A stretch of DNA of 64,000 bases from an uncultured Nocardioides sp. (GCF_947488025.1 NZ_CANKYS010000002.1:186001-250000); one strand, 5' to 3'. Shown: positions 45,209 to 53,089, counted from the stretch's first letter. Notes: a model not told the origin generated them from the letters alone. Program-made: numbers and translations.

Positions 45209-45655
45209 TCAGGCGACGCTGGCGTGCGGAACCAGGCCGAGCGCCTGCTCGACCACGGCCAGGAACCGGTCGGCGTCGCGCACGAGGTCATCGGCCTCCC
45301 GTTCGGACACGGCGCGCGTCGACCCGGCCTCGGCGGCCGCCCGCTTGGCAGCGCCGGCCGCGAAGAAGCTCGCCCACTCCGACAGCTCGGGAGCCACCTC
45401 GGCGAGGAGCACCCACGCGTTCTTCTGCCGGCGACCCCGTGGCGCCGGACGGGCCCGGGCCGCGAGCAGCGCGGCTGCTGCGCACAGGGCGGCGACATGG
45501 GCACAGGCGTAGCGGGTCGGCACGTCACGTGCGGTGATCGCGTCGCGCAGCGAGGTCGCCGAGCGAGCGAGGTAGGAGTGGGCGCTGGCGGGGAGCAGGT
45601 GAGGCCCGGGGGCGGGCGCGAGCCCCGAGCGGGAGCCGGGTGCGGTCATGACCAT
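45209..45655 (-). CDS. SAV_6107-family HEPN-like protein
   Basis: A 148-residue all-helical protein matching the actinobacterial SAV_6107 family, with SYLARSATSLRDAITARDVPTRYACAHVAALCAAAALLAARARP and a C-terminal ADDLVRDADRFLAVVEQALGL. HEPN-like folds are often nucleotide- or RNA-binding; a canonical RxxxxH RNase motif is not obvious, so activity is uncertain. Two in-frame ATGs (45655 and 45649) share one GAAGG. It follows the DUF6504 gene by 6 bp. Confidence 0.8.
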   Translation of the reverse strand: MVMTAPGSRSGLAPAPGPHLLPASAHSYLARSATSLRDAITARDVPTRYACAHVAALCAAAALLAARARPAPRGRRQKNAWVLLAEVAPELSEWASFFAAGAAKRAAAEAGSTRAVSEREADDLVRDADRFLAVVEQALGLVPHASVA

Positions 45656-45661
45656 CGGCCT

Positions 45662-45985
45662 TCAGTCCAGGCACCCGACGAGCTGCCAGCGCCCGTCGGT
45701 CCAGTCGAAGGAGAGGTCGAAGACGGCAACGGCCTGCGGGTCGCTCGGCTGACGACCGCCGAGCATGCCCCGGCCGGCCTCCACGCGCCACAGCTCGCGC
45801 CCGGCCACGAGGTCGGCGCCGCTCCCCGGGCGACCGGCCTCCGGTCCGCCCTGCCGCCACGGGCCCGCCTCCATCCAGTGCGCCACGACCGCGCGCACCT
45901 TCCACAGCCTGCCCCGCCACAGGAACTGGTCGGGGTCCTCCGCCTCGCCTCGTCGCACCTCGACGGGGTCGTCGTACTGCCTCAT
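45662..45985 (-). CDS. DUF6504 family protein
   Basis: A 107-residue protein of the DUF6504 type: MRQYDDPVEVRRGEAEDPDQFLWRGRLWKVRAVVAHWMEAGPW, ending FDLSFDWTDGRWQLVGCLD. In many actinobacteria such genes sit in the imuA-imuB-dnaE2 mutasome cassette, which points to DNA-damage tolerance; no function is established. The ATG at 45985 has GAGGAGG upstream. A perfect LexA-type palindrome lies 80 bp before the start. Confidence 0.82.
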   Translation of the reverse strand: MRQYDDPVEVRRGEAEDPDQFLWRGRLWKVRAVVAHWMEAGPWRQGGPEAGRPGSGADLVAGRELWRVEAGRGMLGGRQPSDPQAVAVFDLSFDWTDGRWQLVGCLD

Positions 45986-46065
45986 CGCGCCTCCTCGCAC
46001 ATCCGTCGACCCCGGGGCCGACCCGGGAGGCGGTGGGGGTCGAGGTCACGGCCACCCGGGTCGCA

Positions 46066-46081
46066 TCGAACACGTGTTCGA
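46066..46081. promoter_or_regulatory. LexA (SOS) box
   Basis: TCGAAC-ACGT-GTTCGA is a perfect 16-bp palindrome and fits the Gram-positive/actinobacterial LexA consensus. It lies in the gap 45986-46176, 80 bp upstream of the DUF6504 start. The only gene it can control directly is DUF6504 with the genes behind it; the gene on the other side ends toward it. Confidence 0.8.
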
Positions 46082-46176
46082 ACACCCAGAACGTTACTCC
46101 CTCCCACCGACAACCCGTCAAGAGCCGCACCCAGGGCCGTGGAGGACGGCGGGATCGCCCCGCGAGGAGAGGCGGG

Positions 46177-46644
46177 TCAGACGCGGCGCAGGTAGGCGGT
46201 GGTCTCGCGCTGCCAGAGGAAGAACGAGAGCACGACACCCTCGACGATCACGAGGGCCGAGAGCACCACGAAGATGGTCGGGAGCTGGGCGTCGAGGCAC
46301 ACCACGCCCACCAGCACACCGACACCGGCCGTGGCCGTGAGGACGGGACGGGTCCAGCCGTGCCCGCCGACGAAGAACGAGCCCAGCACGAGGACCAGCA
46401 GGCCGAAGCCGACGAACGCGACCACCGACAGGGCGACGAAGCCGGGGACGATGGGGCTCTCGCGCAGCTGCTCGATCCCGCCCTGGGCGAGGATCTCCTG
46501 CGCCGACGGGTTGCCCTCGGCCCACCCGAGGATCACCTCGTCGCGCATCAGCCAGATCAACAGCGTGATCACTCCCGACGTCGCGACGATCAGCCCCAGC
46601 ACTCGCATGCTGTTGACCACGGATCCCGGCAGGTCGCGCGCCAT
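46177..46644 (-). CDS. Four-helix membrane protein of unknown function
   Basis: A 155-residue protein with four hydrophobic helices (about residues 13-30, 58-82, 88-107 and 115-140) and a short polar loop after the first helix (RDEVILGWAEGNPSAQEILAQGGIEQL). No family recognised. The ATG at 46644 has GGGGAG upstream. It is divergent from the YbaK-like gene at 46693. Confidence 0.75.
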   Translation of the reverse strand: MARDLPGSVVNSMRVLGLIVATSGVITLLIWLMRDEVILGWAEGNPSAQEILAQGGIEQLRESPIVPGFVALSVVAFVGFGLLVLVLGSFFVGGHGWTRPVLTATAGVGVLVGVVCLDAQLPTIFVVLSALVIVEGVVLSFFLWQRETTAYLRRV

Positions 46645-46680
46645 CTGAAAACTCCCCTGAGCCTTGTCGTCGTTCGTCGC

Positions 46681-46686
46681 TAGGCT
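46681..46686 (+). promoter_or_regulatory. -10 box of the YbaK-like gene (TAGGCT)
   Basis: TAGGCT lies 6 nt before the ATG at 46693, and no ribosome site precedes that ATG, suggesting a leaderless transcript. Confidence 0.55.
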
Positions 46687-46692
46687 CGCATC

Positions 46693-47166
46693 ATGTCGTC
46701 CGAGCACGCATCGATCACCTCATTTCGAGGCGACCTCACCCGACGCGGCGGCGCCGGTGACGTGGTCATCCTGCCCGACAGCGCCCACACGGCAGCACTC
46801 GCCGCGGCGGCGCTGGGGTGTGAGGTCGGCGCCATCGCCAACAGCCTGCTCTTCGACGGCGACGGCGAACCCGTCCTCATCCTCACCTCCGGCGCCCACC
46901 GGGTCGACACGGCGGCCGTGGCCGAGCGCATCGGCGTCAGCCGGCTCCGGCGCGCCGACCCCGACTTCGTCCGTCACCACACCGGGCAGGTCATCGGGGG
47001 TGTCTCCCCCATCGACCACCCGGCGCCGATCCGCACCTGGATCGACCCGTGGCTGCGCAGGCACGAGGTCGTGTGGGCGGCAGCCGGACACCCGGCTGCG
47101 GTCTTCTCGACGTCCTACGACGAGCTGGTGGCGATGACCGGCGCCGTCGAGGTCGAGGTGGACTGA
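46693..47166 (+). CDS. YbaK/aminoacyl-tRNA-associated domain protein
   Basis: A 157-residue single-domain protein of the YbaK/ProX superfamily: TAALAAAALGCEVGAIANSLLFDGDGEPVLILTSGAHRVDT and HHTGQVIGGVSPIDHPAPIRTWID. The GQVIGGVSP segment parallels the VAGGISPVG of the YbaK at 5894, but the protein belongs to a different branch, more like the prolyl-tRNA-synthetase-associated editing domain. It probably removes a wrong amino acid from tRNA; which one is unknown. It is followed 13 bp later by the DUF4126 gene. Confidence 0.86.
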   Translation: MSSEHASITSFRGDLTRRGGAGDVVILPDSAHTAALAAAALGCEVGAIANSLLFDGDGEPVLILTSGAHRVDTAAVAERIGVSRLRRADPDFVRHHTGQVIGGVSPIDHPAPIRTWIDPWLRRHEVVWAAAGHPAAVFSTSYDELVAMTGAVEVEVD

Positions 47167-47179
47167 TGGAGACCCGCTG

Positions 47180-47785
47180 ATGGACGCCCTGGCCATGACG
47201 TTCTCCAGCGGGTGGGCGAGCGGCGTCAACGCCTACCTCGTCGTGCTGGTGCTGGGCATCGCGGACCGGCTCGGGACCGTCGCGGAGATCCCCGACGTGC
47301 TGGGCCGGTGGGACGTGCTCGCCGCGGCGGGCTTCATGTACGCGATGGAGTTCGTCGCCGACAAGGTCCCCTACATCGACTCGACCTGGGACGCCATCTC
47401 CACCGCCATCCGGCCCACCGCCGGTGCGGTGATCGGTGTGCTGCTCGCCGGCGACGCCTCCTCGCTCGACCAGGCCGTGCTGGGCGTGGTCGGCGGCGGG
47501 ACTGCCCTGCTCAGCCACCTCGCCAAGGCGGGCGGTCGGCTGGCCATCAACTCCTCGCCCGAGCCGGTGACCAACGTCGCGGCGAGCCTCACCGAGGACG
47601 CCCTCGTGCTCGGGGTGGTGTGGTTCTCCCTCGAGCACCCGCAGGCGGCTGCCGCGATCGCCGGCGTCCTGCTCGTGGTCGGCCTCGTCCTCCTGCTCGT
47701 GCTGGGTCGGCTGGCGCGCCGCGGCTGGCGGCGGTGGAAGAAACGGGACCGGGACACGCAGGAGCCCGTCCGCGACGTCGCATAG
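47180..47785 (+). CDS. DUF4126 membrane protein
   Basis: A 201-residue protein with about five hydrophobic helices and the DUF4126 start ALAMTFSSGWASGVNAYLVVLVLGIADRLG. It has the conserved MEFVADKVPYIDSTWDAISTAIRP segment and a very basic C-terminal tail (RRGWRRWKKRDRD) that should face the cytoplasm. Function unknown. The ATG at 47180 follows GGAGA; translation may be coupled to the YbaK-like gene. Confidence 0.87.
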   Translation: MDALAMTFSSGWASGVNAYLVVLVLGIADRLGTVAEIPDVLGRWDVLAAAGFMYAMEFVADKVPYIDSTWDAISTAIRPTAGAVIGVLLAGDASSLDQAVLGVVGGGTALLSHLAKAGGRLAINSSPEPVTNVAASLTEDALVLGVVWFSLEHPQAAAAIAGVLLVVGLVLLLVLGRLARRGWRRWKKRDRDTQEPVRDVA

Positions 47786-47792
47786 GGGCGCC

Positions 47793-47798
47793 TAGGGT
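47793..47798 (+). promoter_or_regulatory. -10 box of the FAD oxidoreductase gene (TAGGGT)
   Basis: TAGGGT lies 6 nt before the GTG at 47805, which has no ribosome site, so the gene is probably leaderless. Confidence 0.55.
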
Positions 47799-47804
47799 TC
47801 CCTC

Positions 47805-49115
47805 GTGGCTCGCGTCGTGGTGGTCGGTGGCGGATTCAGCGGCATGGCTGCCGCTGCCCGGTTGGCCAGGCTCGGGCACGAGGTCACCCTCCTCGAGCGC
47901 TCCGAGCAGCTGGGGGGCGCGCTCACCACGGTGCGGCACGGCGACTTCGCATGGGACGCCGGGCCGACCAGCACACTGCTGCCCGCGGTCGTGCGCGACC
48001 TGTTCCGCAAGTCCGGTCGCCCGCTGGAGCGGGAGCTCGACCTCCAGCCGCTCGACGTGGTCCGCGAGCACCGCTTCGAGGACGGCTCGACCCTGCAGCT
48101 GCCCGGAGGGTCGCGGTCCGCCCAGCTCGCGGCGTTCGACGGCCTCGGCGCGGGCCTGGGCCGGCAGTGGGTCGACCACGTCGCGTCGTACGGCGAGACC
48201 TGGGAGGTCCTGCGCAAGGAGTGGTACGAGCGTCCCTTCGACGCCGACGTCGCTCCCCGCGAGATGCTGTCCCTGCTCGAGCGTCGGGAGTCGCTGCACA
48301 AGCGACTGCGCCGGGCGCTGCCTGACGACCGGCTCCGGCTGGTCGCCGGCCACCGGCTCGTGATGGACGGCCACGACCTGCGACAGGCTCCGGTGCTCGC
48401 CGGCGTCGACGTCTACCTCGAGCAACGCTTCGGGGCGTGGACCGTCCCCGGAGGGCTCGCCGCCCTCGGCGTGGCGATGGCCGACCGGCTCGCGCTGCGC
48501 GGCGTCACCGTGCTCACCGGCACCCCCGCCACCGACCTCGTCGTGCGGGACGGCCGGGTCGCTGCAGTGCAGACCCCGCGCGGCGAGGTCGACGCGGACC
48601 ACGTGGTCGTCGCGATCGACCCGCGCCGCCTGCCGGCCCTGGCGACGTACGTCCGGCGCACGATGCCGGCCTTCCCGCCGGTCGTGAGCCACGTCGGGCT
48701 CGAGGGTGACGTGCCCGACCTGCCCCACGAGGTGGTGCTGCACGGCGACCCCCTGCTGGTGGTGCGCACCGGCGGTCGGGCTCCTGACGGTGCGGCGGCG
48801 TGGACGGTGCTGGCACGCGGCCGGATCGCGGAGGACGTGCTGACCGCGCTCGCGCGCCACGGGCTCGACGTGCGGGCCCAGGTGGTCGCCCGCGTCGACC
48901 GCACCCCGCGCGACCTCGTCGAGGCGTGGGGCGGGTCCCCGCACGGCGTGCTGTGGCAGGGCCCCCGCACGTCTCGCACCCGACTGGGCCCGCGGACGCC
49001 GATCGCGGGCGTGCTGGCCGCGGGCGCGCACGCCACCACCGGGTCGGGCCTGCCGTTCGCCGGGCTCAGCGCCGCGCTGGTGGCCGAGATGGTCGGCCGG
49101 GCGCCACGTCAGTAG
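47805..49115 (+). CDS. FAD-dependent oxidoreductase, phytoene desaturase-like
   Basis: A 436-residue flavoprotein. The N-terminal Rossmann loop is VVVVGGGFSGMAAAARLARLGHEVTLLERSEQLGG, followed by FAWDAGPTSTLLP; the central part has FGAWTVPGGLAALGVAMADRLALRGV and the C terminus LAAGAHATTGSGLPFAGLSAALVAEM, typical of phytoene desaturase/amine oxidase relatives. A polyprenyl diphosphate synthase lies nearby at 50679, so an isoprenoid substrate is plausible, but no carotenoid genes are adjacent. It ends 7 bp inside the convergent SIMPL gene. Confidence 0.85.
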   Translation: MARVVVVGGGFSGMAAAARLARLGHEVTLLERSEQLGGALTTVRHGDFAWDAGPTSTLLPAVVRDLFRKSGRPLERELDLQPLDVVREHRFEDGSTLQLPGGSRSAQLAAFDGLGAGLGRQWVDHVASYGETWEVLRKEWYERPFDADVAPREMLSLLERRESLHKRLRRALPDDRLRLVAGHRLVMDGHDLRQAPVLAGVDVYLEQRFGAWTVPGGLAALGVAMADRLALRGVTVLTGTPATDLVVRDGRVAAVQTPRGEVDADHVVVAIDPRRLPALATYVRRTMPAFPPVVSHVGLEGDVPDLPHEVVLHGDPLLVVRTGGRAPDGAAAWTVLARGRIAEDVLTALARHGLDVRAQVVARVDRTPRDLVEAWGGSPHGVLWQGPRTSRTRLGPRTPIAGVLAAGAHATTGSGLPFAGLSAALVAEMVGRAPRQ

Positions 49116-49717
49116 GCCAGCTCCCACACCACGGTGACGGTCGTGGTGACCGAGGCCTCGCCCGGCTCGAGGCCGGCCGCGGTCGCGCTGGACAGCGCCA
49201 TCCTGGGCATCGGCGTCGGTCCCCGGTGGACGTCTCCCTCGACGATGGACTGGACGGCGCCGAGCCCCGCACCCGCCATCCGGGCGAGCTGGGCGGCACG
49301 TTCTCGGGCGTCGTCGAAGGCCGCCTCCCGGGCCCGGTCCCCCGCGCCGTGGTCCTCGGTGACCTCCAGGGCCACCCCGTCGACCGCGAGCGCATCGCCG
49401 ACCTCCCCGGCCAGCTCGCCCAGCAGGGCACCGGCGGCCGCCAGGTCGGGACACGCGACGGAGTAGGAGTGGCGGGACTCGTAGCCGGCCCCGCGCCCCT
49501 CGTGGTCCCGGGCCGGCCACACCGAGATACCGGTCGAGGCGACCCGGCGCTCCTCGGTGTGCCGGTGCGCGACCTCGACGACGGTGGCGGCCGCGCCGGC
49601 CATGGCCGCGTAGGCCTCGGCGACGCCGCTCCCCCGGGCGCAGGCCGCGAGCCTCACCACCGCGCTGTCCGGCACCACTGTCACGATCCCGGTCCCGGTC
49701 ACGGTGACGGTCTGCAC
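49109..49717 (-). CDS. SIMPL domain protein (DUF541)
   Basis: A 202-residue protein filled by one SIMPL domain: VQTVTVTGTGIVTVVPDSAVVRLA at the start, ASTGISVWPARDHEG, YSVACPDLAAAG, and ARERAAQLARMAGAGLGAVQSIVEGD. It lacks a signal peptide, unlike many bacterial SIMPL proteins that are periplasmic, so it is probably cytoplasmic. Function unknown. The GTG at 49717 is 7 bp after the metF stop, so metF and this gene form an operon. Confidence 0.87.
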   Translation of the reverse strand: MQTVTVTGTGIVTVVPDSAVVRLAACARGSGVAEAYAAMAGAAATVVEVAHRHTEERRVASTGISVWPARDHEGRGAGYESRHSYSVACPDLAAAGALLGELAGEVGDALAVDGVALEVTEDHGAGDRAREAAFDDARERAAQLARMAGAGLGAVQSIVEGDVHRGPTPMPRMALSSATAAGLEPGEASVTTTVTVVWELAY

Positions 49718-49724
49718 GCGCGCC

Positions 49725-50615
49725 TCAGACCGTGATCTGCAGGTTGGCGAAGATCTCGCGCGTCGCCTTGGACCGGTTGAGCGTGTAGAAGTGCAGGCCC
49801 GGCGCCCCGGCATCGAGCAGCGTCTCGCACAGCTCGGTCGCGATCGCGATGCCCTCGGCGCGCAGCCGCGCCGGGTCGTCGGCGTGGGGCGTCAGACGGG
49901 CCGTGATCTCCTCGGGCAGCTGCCGGCGGGACAGCTCCACCATCCGTTCCATCGAGCGGAGGTTCAGGATCGGCATGATGCCCGGGATGATCGGGAGGTC
50001 CGCCCCCACCGCCGCGGCCCGCTCGACGAGCGCGACGTAGTCGGAGGCCCGCAGCACCATCTCGGTCACCGCGAACTCCGCGCCGGCGTCGTACTTCGCC
50101 TTCAGCACGCGGGCGTCGTGGTCGAGGTCGGCGGCGTCGACGTGACCCTCGGGGAAGGCAGCGACGCCGATGCGCATGTCGGTCCGCGCCCGGATGAGGG
50201 CGACCAGCTCGTTGGCGTAGGTCAACCCGCCGTCCGTCGGGGTCCACGCCGTGCCGGGGCCACCGGGCGGGTCGCCCCGCAGCGCCATCACGTGGTCGAC
50301 GCCGGCGCGCGCGAGGTCGGCGAGGATCGTCGTGAGCTCGTCGGTGGTGTGTCCCACGCAGGTCAGGTGGGCGACCGGGAGCAGGCCGGTCTCGCGAGCG
50401 ATCCGCTCGGTGATCGCGACGGTGCGGTCGCGGGTCGTGCCGCCGGCGCCGTAGGTGACCGACACGAAGGTCGGGCCGTAGGGCTCGAGCTCGGTGATCG
50501 CCTGCCACAGCTGCTGCTCGCCGGCCTCGTCCTTGGGCGGGAAGAACTCGAAGGAGAAGGACCGGTCGCCGCGCGCCAACCGCTCGCGCATGCTCTGTCC
50601 CTGTGCGTGCGTCAT
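49725..50615 (-). CDS. metF: Methylenetetrahydrofolate reductase MetF
   Basis: MetF reduces 5,10-methylene-THF to 5-methyl-THF, the methyl donor for methionine. The 296-residue TIM-barrel flavoprotein begins FSFEFFPPKDEAGEQQL (the conserved Glu acts in catalysis) and shows SVTYGAGGTTRDRT, HLTCVGHTTDEL, ALRGDPP and GLHFYTLNRSKATREIF. The ATG at 50615 is preferred because TAGGCT lies 7 nt upstream; a second ATG eight codons on is possible. It is divergent from the polyprenyl synthase gene. Confidence 0.95.
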   Translation of the reverse strand: MTHAQGQSMRERLARGDRSFSFEFFPPKDEAGEQQLWQAITELEPYGPTFVSVTYGAGGTTRDRTVAITERIARETGLLPVAHLTCVGHTTDELTTILADLARAGVDHVMALRGDPPGGPGTAWTPTDGGLTYANELVALIRARTDMRIGVAAFPEGHVDAADLDHDARVLKAKYDAGAEFAVTEMVLRASDYVALVERAAAVGADLPIIPGIMPILNLRSMERMVELSRRQLPEEITARLTPHADDPARLRAEGIAIATELCETLLDAGAPGLHFYTLNRSKATREIFANLQITV

Positions 50616-50622
50616 GCGCAAC

Positions 50623-50628
50623 AGCCTA
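50623..50628 (-). promoter_or_regulatory. -10 box of metF (TAGGCT)
   Basis: On the minus strand TAGGCT ends 7 nt before the ATG at 50615, the leaderless spacing. The divergent polyprenyl synthase has the same hexamer 39 bp away, so the two promoters are back to back. Confidence 0.55.
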
Positions 50629-50666
50629 CGGAGGACCGCGCCGATCCCCGCTTCCTGTCCAGTGTT

Positions 50667-50672
50667 TAGGCT
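50667..50672 (+). promoter_or_regulatory. -10 box of the polyprenyl diphosphate synthase gene (TAGGCT)
   Basis: TAGGCT lies 6 nt before the GTG at 50679. No ribosome site is present, so a leaderless transcript is likely. Confidence 0.55.
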
Positions 50673-50678
50673 GAACTG

Positions 50679-51743
50679 GTGACGACCTGGGACCCAGCCG
50701 ACTTCCGCGACCGGGTCCAGGAGGTCCTCGACGCCTTCCTCGACGACCGCGAGGCCGAGCTCGTCCCGCTCGGCCCCGACGCGAGCCGGTTGATCGCCGA
50801 GGCGCGTACGGCGGTGAGCGGGGGCAAGCGGTTCCGGGCGGCCTTCTGCCACTGGGGACACCGCGCCGTCCGCCCGTCGGTGGACGACGACGCGGCACTC
50901 GCCCGCGCGTGCGCCTCCCTGGAGGTGCTGCACGCCAGTGCGCTCGTCCACGACGACTTCATGGACGCCTCCGACACCCGGCGCGGCCGACCCGCGACCC
51001 ACCGCGCGTTCGAGGCCGAGCACCGTGCTGCCGGCTGGCGCGGCGATCCCGAGCAGTACGGCGCGGCCGCCGCGATCCTGCTGGGCGACCTGCTCCTGGG
51101 CTGGGCCGAGGACATGCTGCGGCGCAGCGGCTTCCCGGCCGACGAGGTCGCTCCCGGGCTCGCGCTCTTCGAGCAGTGCCGCAACGAGGTCATCGCCGGC
51201 CAGTTCCTCGACGTGTCGGTGCAGGCGCGCGGGCGCGCCGACGTGGACACGGCCATGACGGTGCTGCGCTACAAGTCCGCGAAGTACTCCATCGAGCGCC
51301 CGATCCACATCGGCGCCGCCCTGGGCGGGGCCACCTCCGACCAGCTCGAGCAGCTCGGCCGGTTCGGCCTGCCCCTCGGGGAGGCGTTCCAGCTGCGCGA
51401 CGACCTCCTCGGCGTCTTCGGTGACCCGGAGGCCACGGGCAAGCCGGCCGGCGACGACCTGGTCGAGGGGAAGCGCACGGTGCTCGTCGCGCTCGCGCTC
51501 GACGGCGCACCCAGGGCCGCCGCCGAGCGCCTCGACGCCGCGCTCGGCACCCCGCTCACCGACGCCGACGTCGACGAGCTGCGGGCGATCATCGAGGAGT
51601 CGGGCGCCCGGGCCCAGGTCGAGGCGGTCATCGGCCAGCTCTCCGACCACGCCGTCGAGGCACTGCGCGCCGCCGACATCGACGAGCACGCGCGCGACGT
51701 ACTGGTCGAGCTGGCGGCAGCCGCCACCCAGCGCTCGGTCTGA
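50679..51743 (+). CDS. Polyprenyl (geranylgeranyl-type) diphosphate synthase
   Basis: A 354-residue trans-isoprenyl diphosphate synthase: GGKRFRAAFCHWG (diphosphate binding), the first aspartate-rich motif HDDFMDASDTRRGRP, and the second region FQLRDDLLGVFGDPEATGKP. Two residues before the first motif (LVHDDFMD, with Ala/Leu rather than bulky aromatics) suggest a C20 or longer product, but chain length is inference. It matches M. tuberculosis idsA2 by position, between metF and the Rv2175c-like gene. It may supply isoprenoids for quinones or carrier lipids. Confidence 0.92.
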   Translation: MTTWDPADFRDRVQEVLDAFLDDREAELVPLGPDASRLIAEARTAVSGGKRFRAAFCHWGHRAVRPSVDDDAALARACASLEVLHASALVHDDFMDASDTRRGRPATHRAFEAEHRAAGWRGDPEQYGAAAAILLGDLLLGWAEDMLRRSGFPADEVAPGLALFEQCRNEVIAGQFLDVSVQARGRADVDTAMTVLRYKSAKYSIERPIHIGAALGGATSDQLEQLGRFGLPLGEAFQLRDDLLGVFGDPEATGKPAGDDLVEGKRTVLVALALDGAPRAAAERLDAALGTPLTDADVDELRAIIEESGARAQVEAVIGQLSDHAVEALRAADIDEHARDVLVELAAAATQRSV

Positions 51744-51762
51744 ACACCTGCGCGTCCGGCGG

Positions 51763-52197
51763 TCAGTCCAGGCTGGTGGTCCCGGGCAGGGCAGGGCCCT
51801 CGCCCCGGAGCAGCACCGTGAACGGCACGCCCCGGTCGTCGTTGACGCGCGAGCCCAGCACGCTGAGCGCGATGCTGAAGGCCTTCTCGTCGGCCCGGGC
51901 GAGGGTCGCCCAGCCGTCCCACAGCAGGACGACGCCGTCGCGGCCGCTGCCGATGTCGTGGAGGCAGTCGGCCAGGGCGTCGAAGTTCTGCCCGTAGTGG
52001 TCCGGGAAGTCCAGCGCCTCCCCGACCGCAGCGAGGAACGCCGGCTTGGTGTCGGCGCCGGTCCAGCCGTCGACCCAGCCGAACCCCCATCCGGCGTGCT
52101 CGACCGTGTGCCGCACGTCGGCGGCGTCGAAGGCGCCGTGCCACAGGTGGATGCCGGGCGGCTCGTGACCCGCCAGCACTGCTGCCAGTCCACTCAC
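51763..52197 (-). CDS. Barstar-family RNase inhibitor
   Basis: A 144-residue protein with a barstar fold: HLWHGAFDAADVRHTVEHAGWGFGWVDG, then FPDHYGQNFDALADCLHDI, which carries the two aspartates that in barstar plug the barnase active site. The C terminus LLRGEGPALPG completes the domain. It lies 4 bp after the RNase gene at 52202, so the pair is translated together, with the inhibitor second. It should bind the neighbouring RNase before export. The GTG at 52197 is the only start near the RNase stop. Confidence 0.9.
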   Translation of the reverse strand: MSGLAAVLAGHEPPGIHLWHGAFDAADVRHTVEHAGWGFGWVDGWTGADTKPAFLAAVGEALDFPDHYGQNFDALADCLHDIGSGRDGVVLLWDGWATLARADEKAFSIALSVLGSRVNDDRGVPFTVLLRGEGPALPGTTSLD

Positions 52198-52201
52198 GTC
52201 T

Positions 52202-52627
52202 CTACCTCCTGATGCGTGCGAAGGAGCTGTAGTGGTCAGCGGTCCAGTAGAGCTCGTCGTCCCCGCCCGCGACGATGCGGCGCGCACCGCGGTGGTCGAG
52301 GCCCGGCGTCGGGACCGTGTACTCACGGTAGTAGCCCATCGGCCGGTCCGGCAGCAGCTCCTCACGGTTGCCGAAGGTGCCGCCGTCGCGCTCCGGCTCG
52401 GGGAAGGGCCCGCCGGCGTCGATCAGCTCCACGGTCCGCTCCGCCTCCGGCGGCAGGTCGGAGAGGCGTACGACGGGGAGGCCGCTCGTCGCGTCGGACC
52501 CGGTGCCGGCGGGCTCCGGGTCCCCCTGCCCACCACCGCTGACCAGCCAGAGGACGAGCATCCCCGCCGCGACGAGCAGCAGCAGCCAGCGGTAGCGCTG
52601 CCTGCCGGTCGCCGCGGCCGCAGCCAT
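52202..52627 (-). CDS. Membrane-anchored or secreted RNase Sa/barnase-type ribonuclease
   Basis: A 141-residue protein with an N-terminal hydrophobic segment (residues 14-30) and a guanyl-specific ribonuclease domain (about 75-141). Aligned with Streptomyces RNase Sa, the catalytic Glu54, Arg69 and His85 correspond to Glu102 (YYREYTV), Arg117 (RGARRIV) and His132 (ADHYSSF), all conserved, as is GGPFP near residue 72. It lacks an obvious signal-peptidase site, so it may remain anchored outside the membrane. Its stop is followed by the barstar gene; its ATG shares one base with the stop of the Rv2175c-like gene (TGATG). Targets (self, competitor or dead-cell RNA) are unknown. Confidence 0.88.
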   Translation of the reverse strand: MAAAAATGRQRYRWLLLLVAAGMLVLWLVSGGGQGDPEPAGTGSDATSGLPVVRLSDLPPEAERTVELIDAGGPFPEPERDGGTFGNREELLPDRPMGYYREYTVPTPGLDHRGARRIVAGGDDELYWTADHYSSFARIRR

Positions 52628-52998
52628 CAGTACTCCAGCACCTGGGCGCGGCGCTTGACCTCGCTGCCGCGGTTCTCGCGCAGGGCGTCGATCGGGCGGC
52701 CCGGGAGGTCGTCGTCGGTGAAGAGCCAGGCAATGCACTCGCGGTCGTCGAACCGGTGGTCGTGCAGCAGCGTCAGGAGCCCGGGGAGCCCCTTGACCAC
52801 GAGGCCGTCCTGGATGAAGGCGGCCGGCACCCGCGGGCCGACACCCGGCTCGGGCACGGCGGCCGCCAGTTCGTGCTCGCGGATCATCGTGCGGACCTTC
52901 CCGGGCGACACGCCGAGCAGCTCGGCGACCTGGTCCCAGTCGAGCCACTCGGGGACGAGGGCGGCCAGGTCACGGTCGGCGAGGGGCGCGTCAGTCAT
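52627..52998 (-). CDS. Rv2175c-family DNA-binding protein
   Basis: A 123-residue protein with a winged or simple helix-turn-helix near residues 19-45 (LDWDQVAELLGVSPGKVRTMIREHEL) and a C-terminal domain with FIQDGLVVKGLPGLLTLLHDHRFDDRECIAWLFTDDDLPGRPIDALREN, characteristic of Rv2175c. In M. tuberculosis Rv2175c is a substrate of the Ser/Thr kinase PknL and binds DNA. A related kinase gene lies 1.9 kb away at 54927. It is the first gene of a unit with the RNase and barstar. Confidence 0.9.
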   Translation of the reverse strand: MTDAPLADRDLAALVPEWLDWDQVAELLGVSPGKVRTMIREHELAAAVPEPGVGPRVPAAFIQDGLVVKGLPGLLTLLHDHRFDDRECIAWLFTDDDLPGRPIDALRENRGSEVKRRAQVLEY

Positions 52999-53053
52999 GC
53001 CCGCAGCCTAGGAGAGGGTGCGCGCAGCAGCGAAGTCGTGCTGCGGATCGAAG

Positions 53054-53082
53054 TTGTCACCCCGGCGGGCGGTCCGTACCGT
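53054..53082 (+). promoter_or_regulatory. Promoter of the GH16-like gene
   Basis: TTGTCA (53054-53059) and TACCGT (53077-53082) are separated by 17 bp, and TACCGT ends 7 nt before the ATG at 53090. This is the best-formed leaderless promoter in the window. Confidence 0.7.
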
Positions 53083-53089
53083 GCCGTGG

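Noticed and set aside
45525..46238. A 237-codon minus-strand frame spanning the LexA-type site
   Set aside because: It overlaps DUF6504 in another frame and has no domain; the LexA palindrome and the DUF6504 ribosome site explain the region better.
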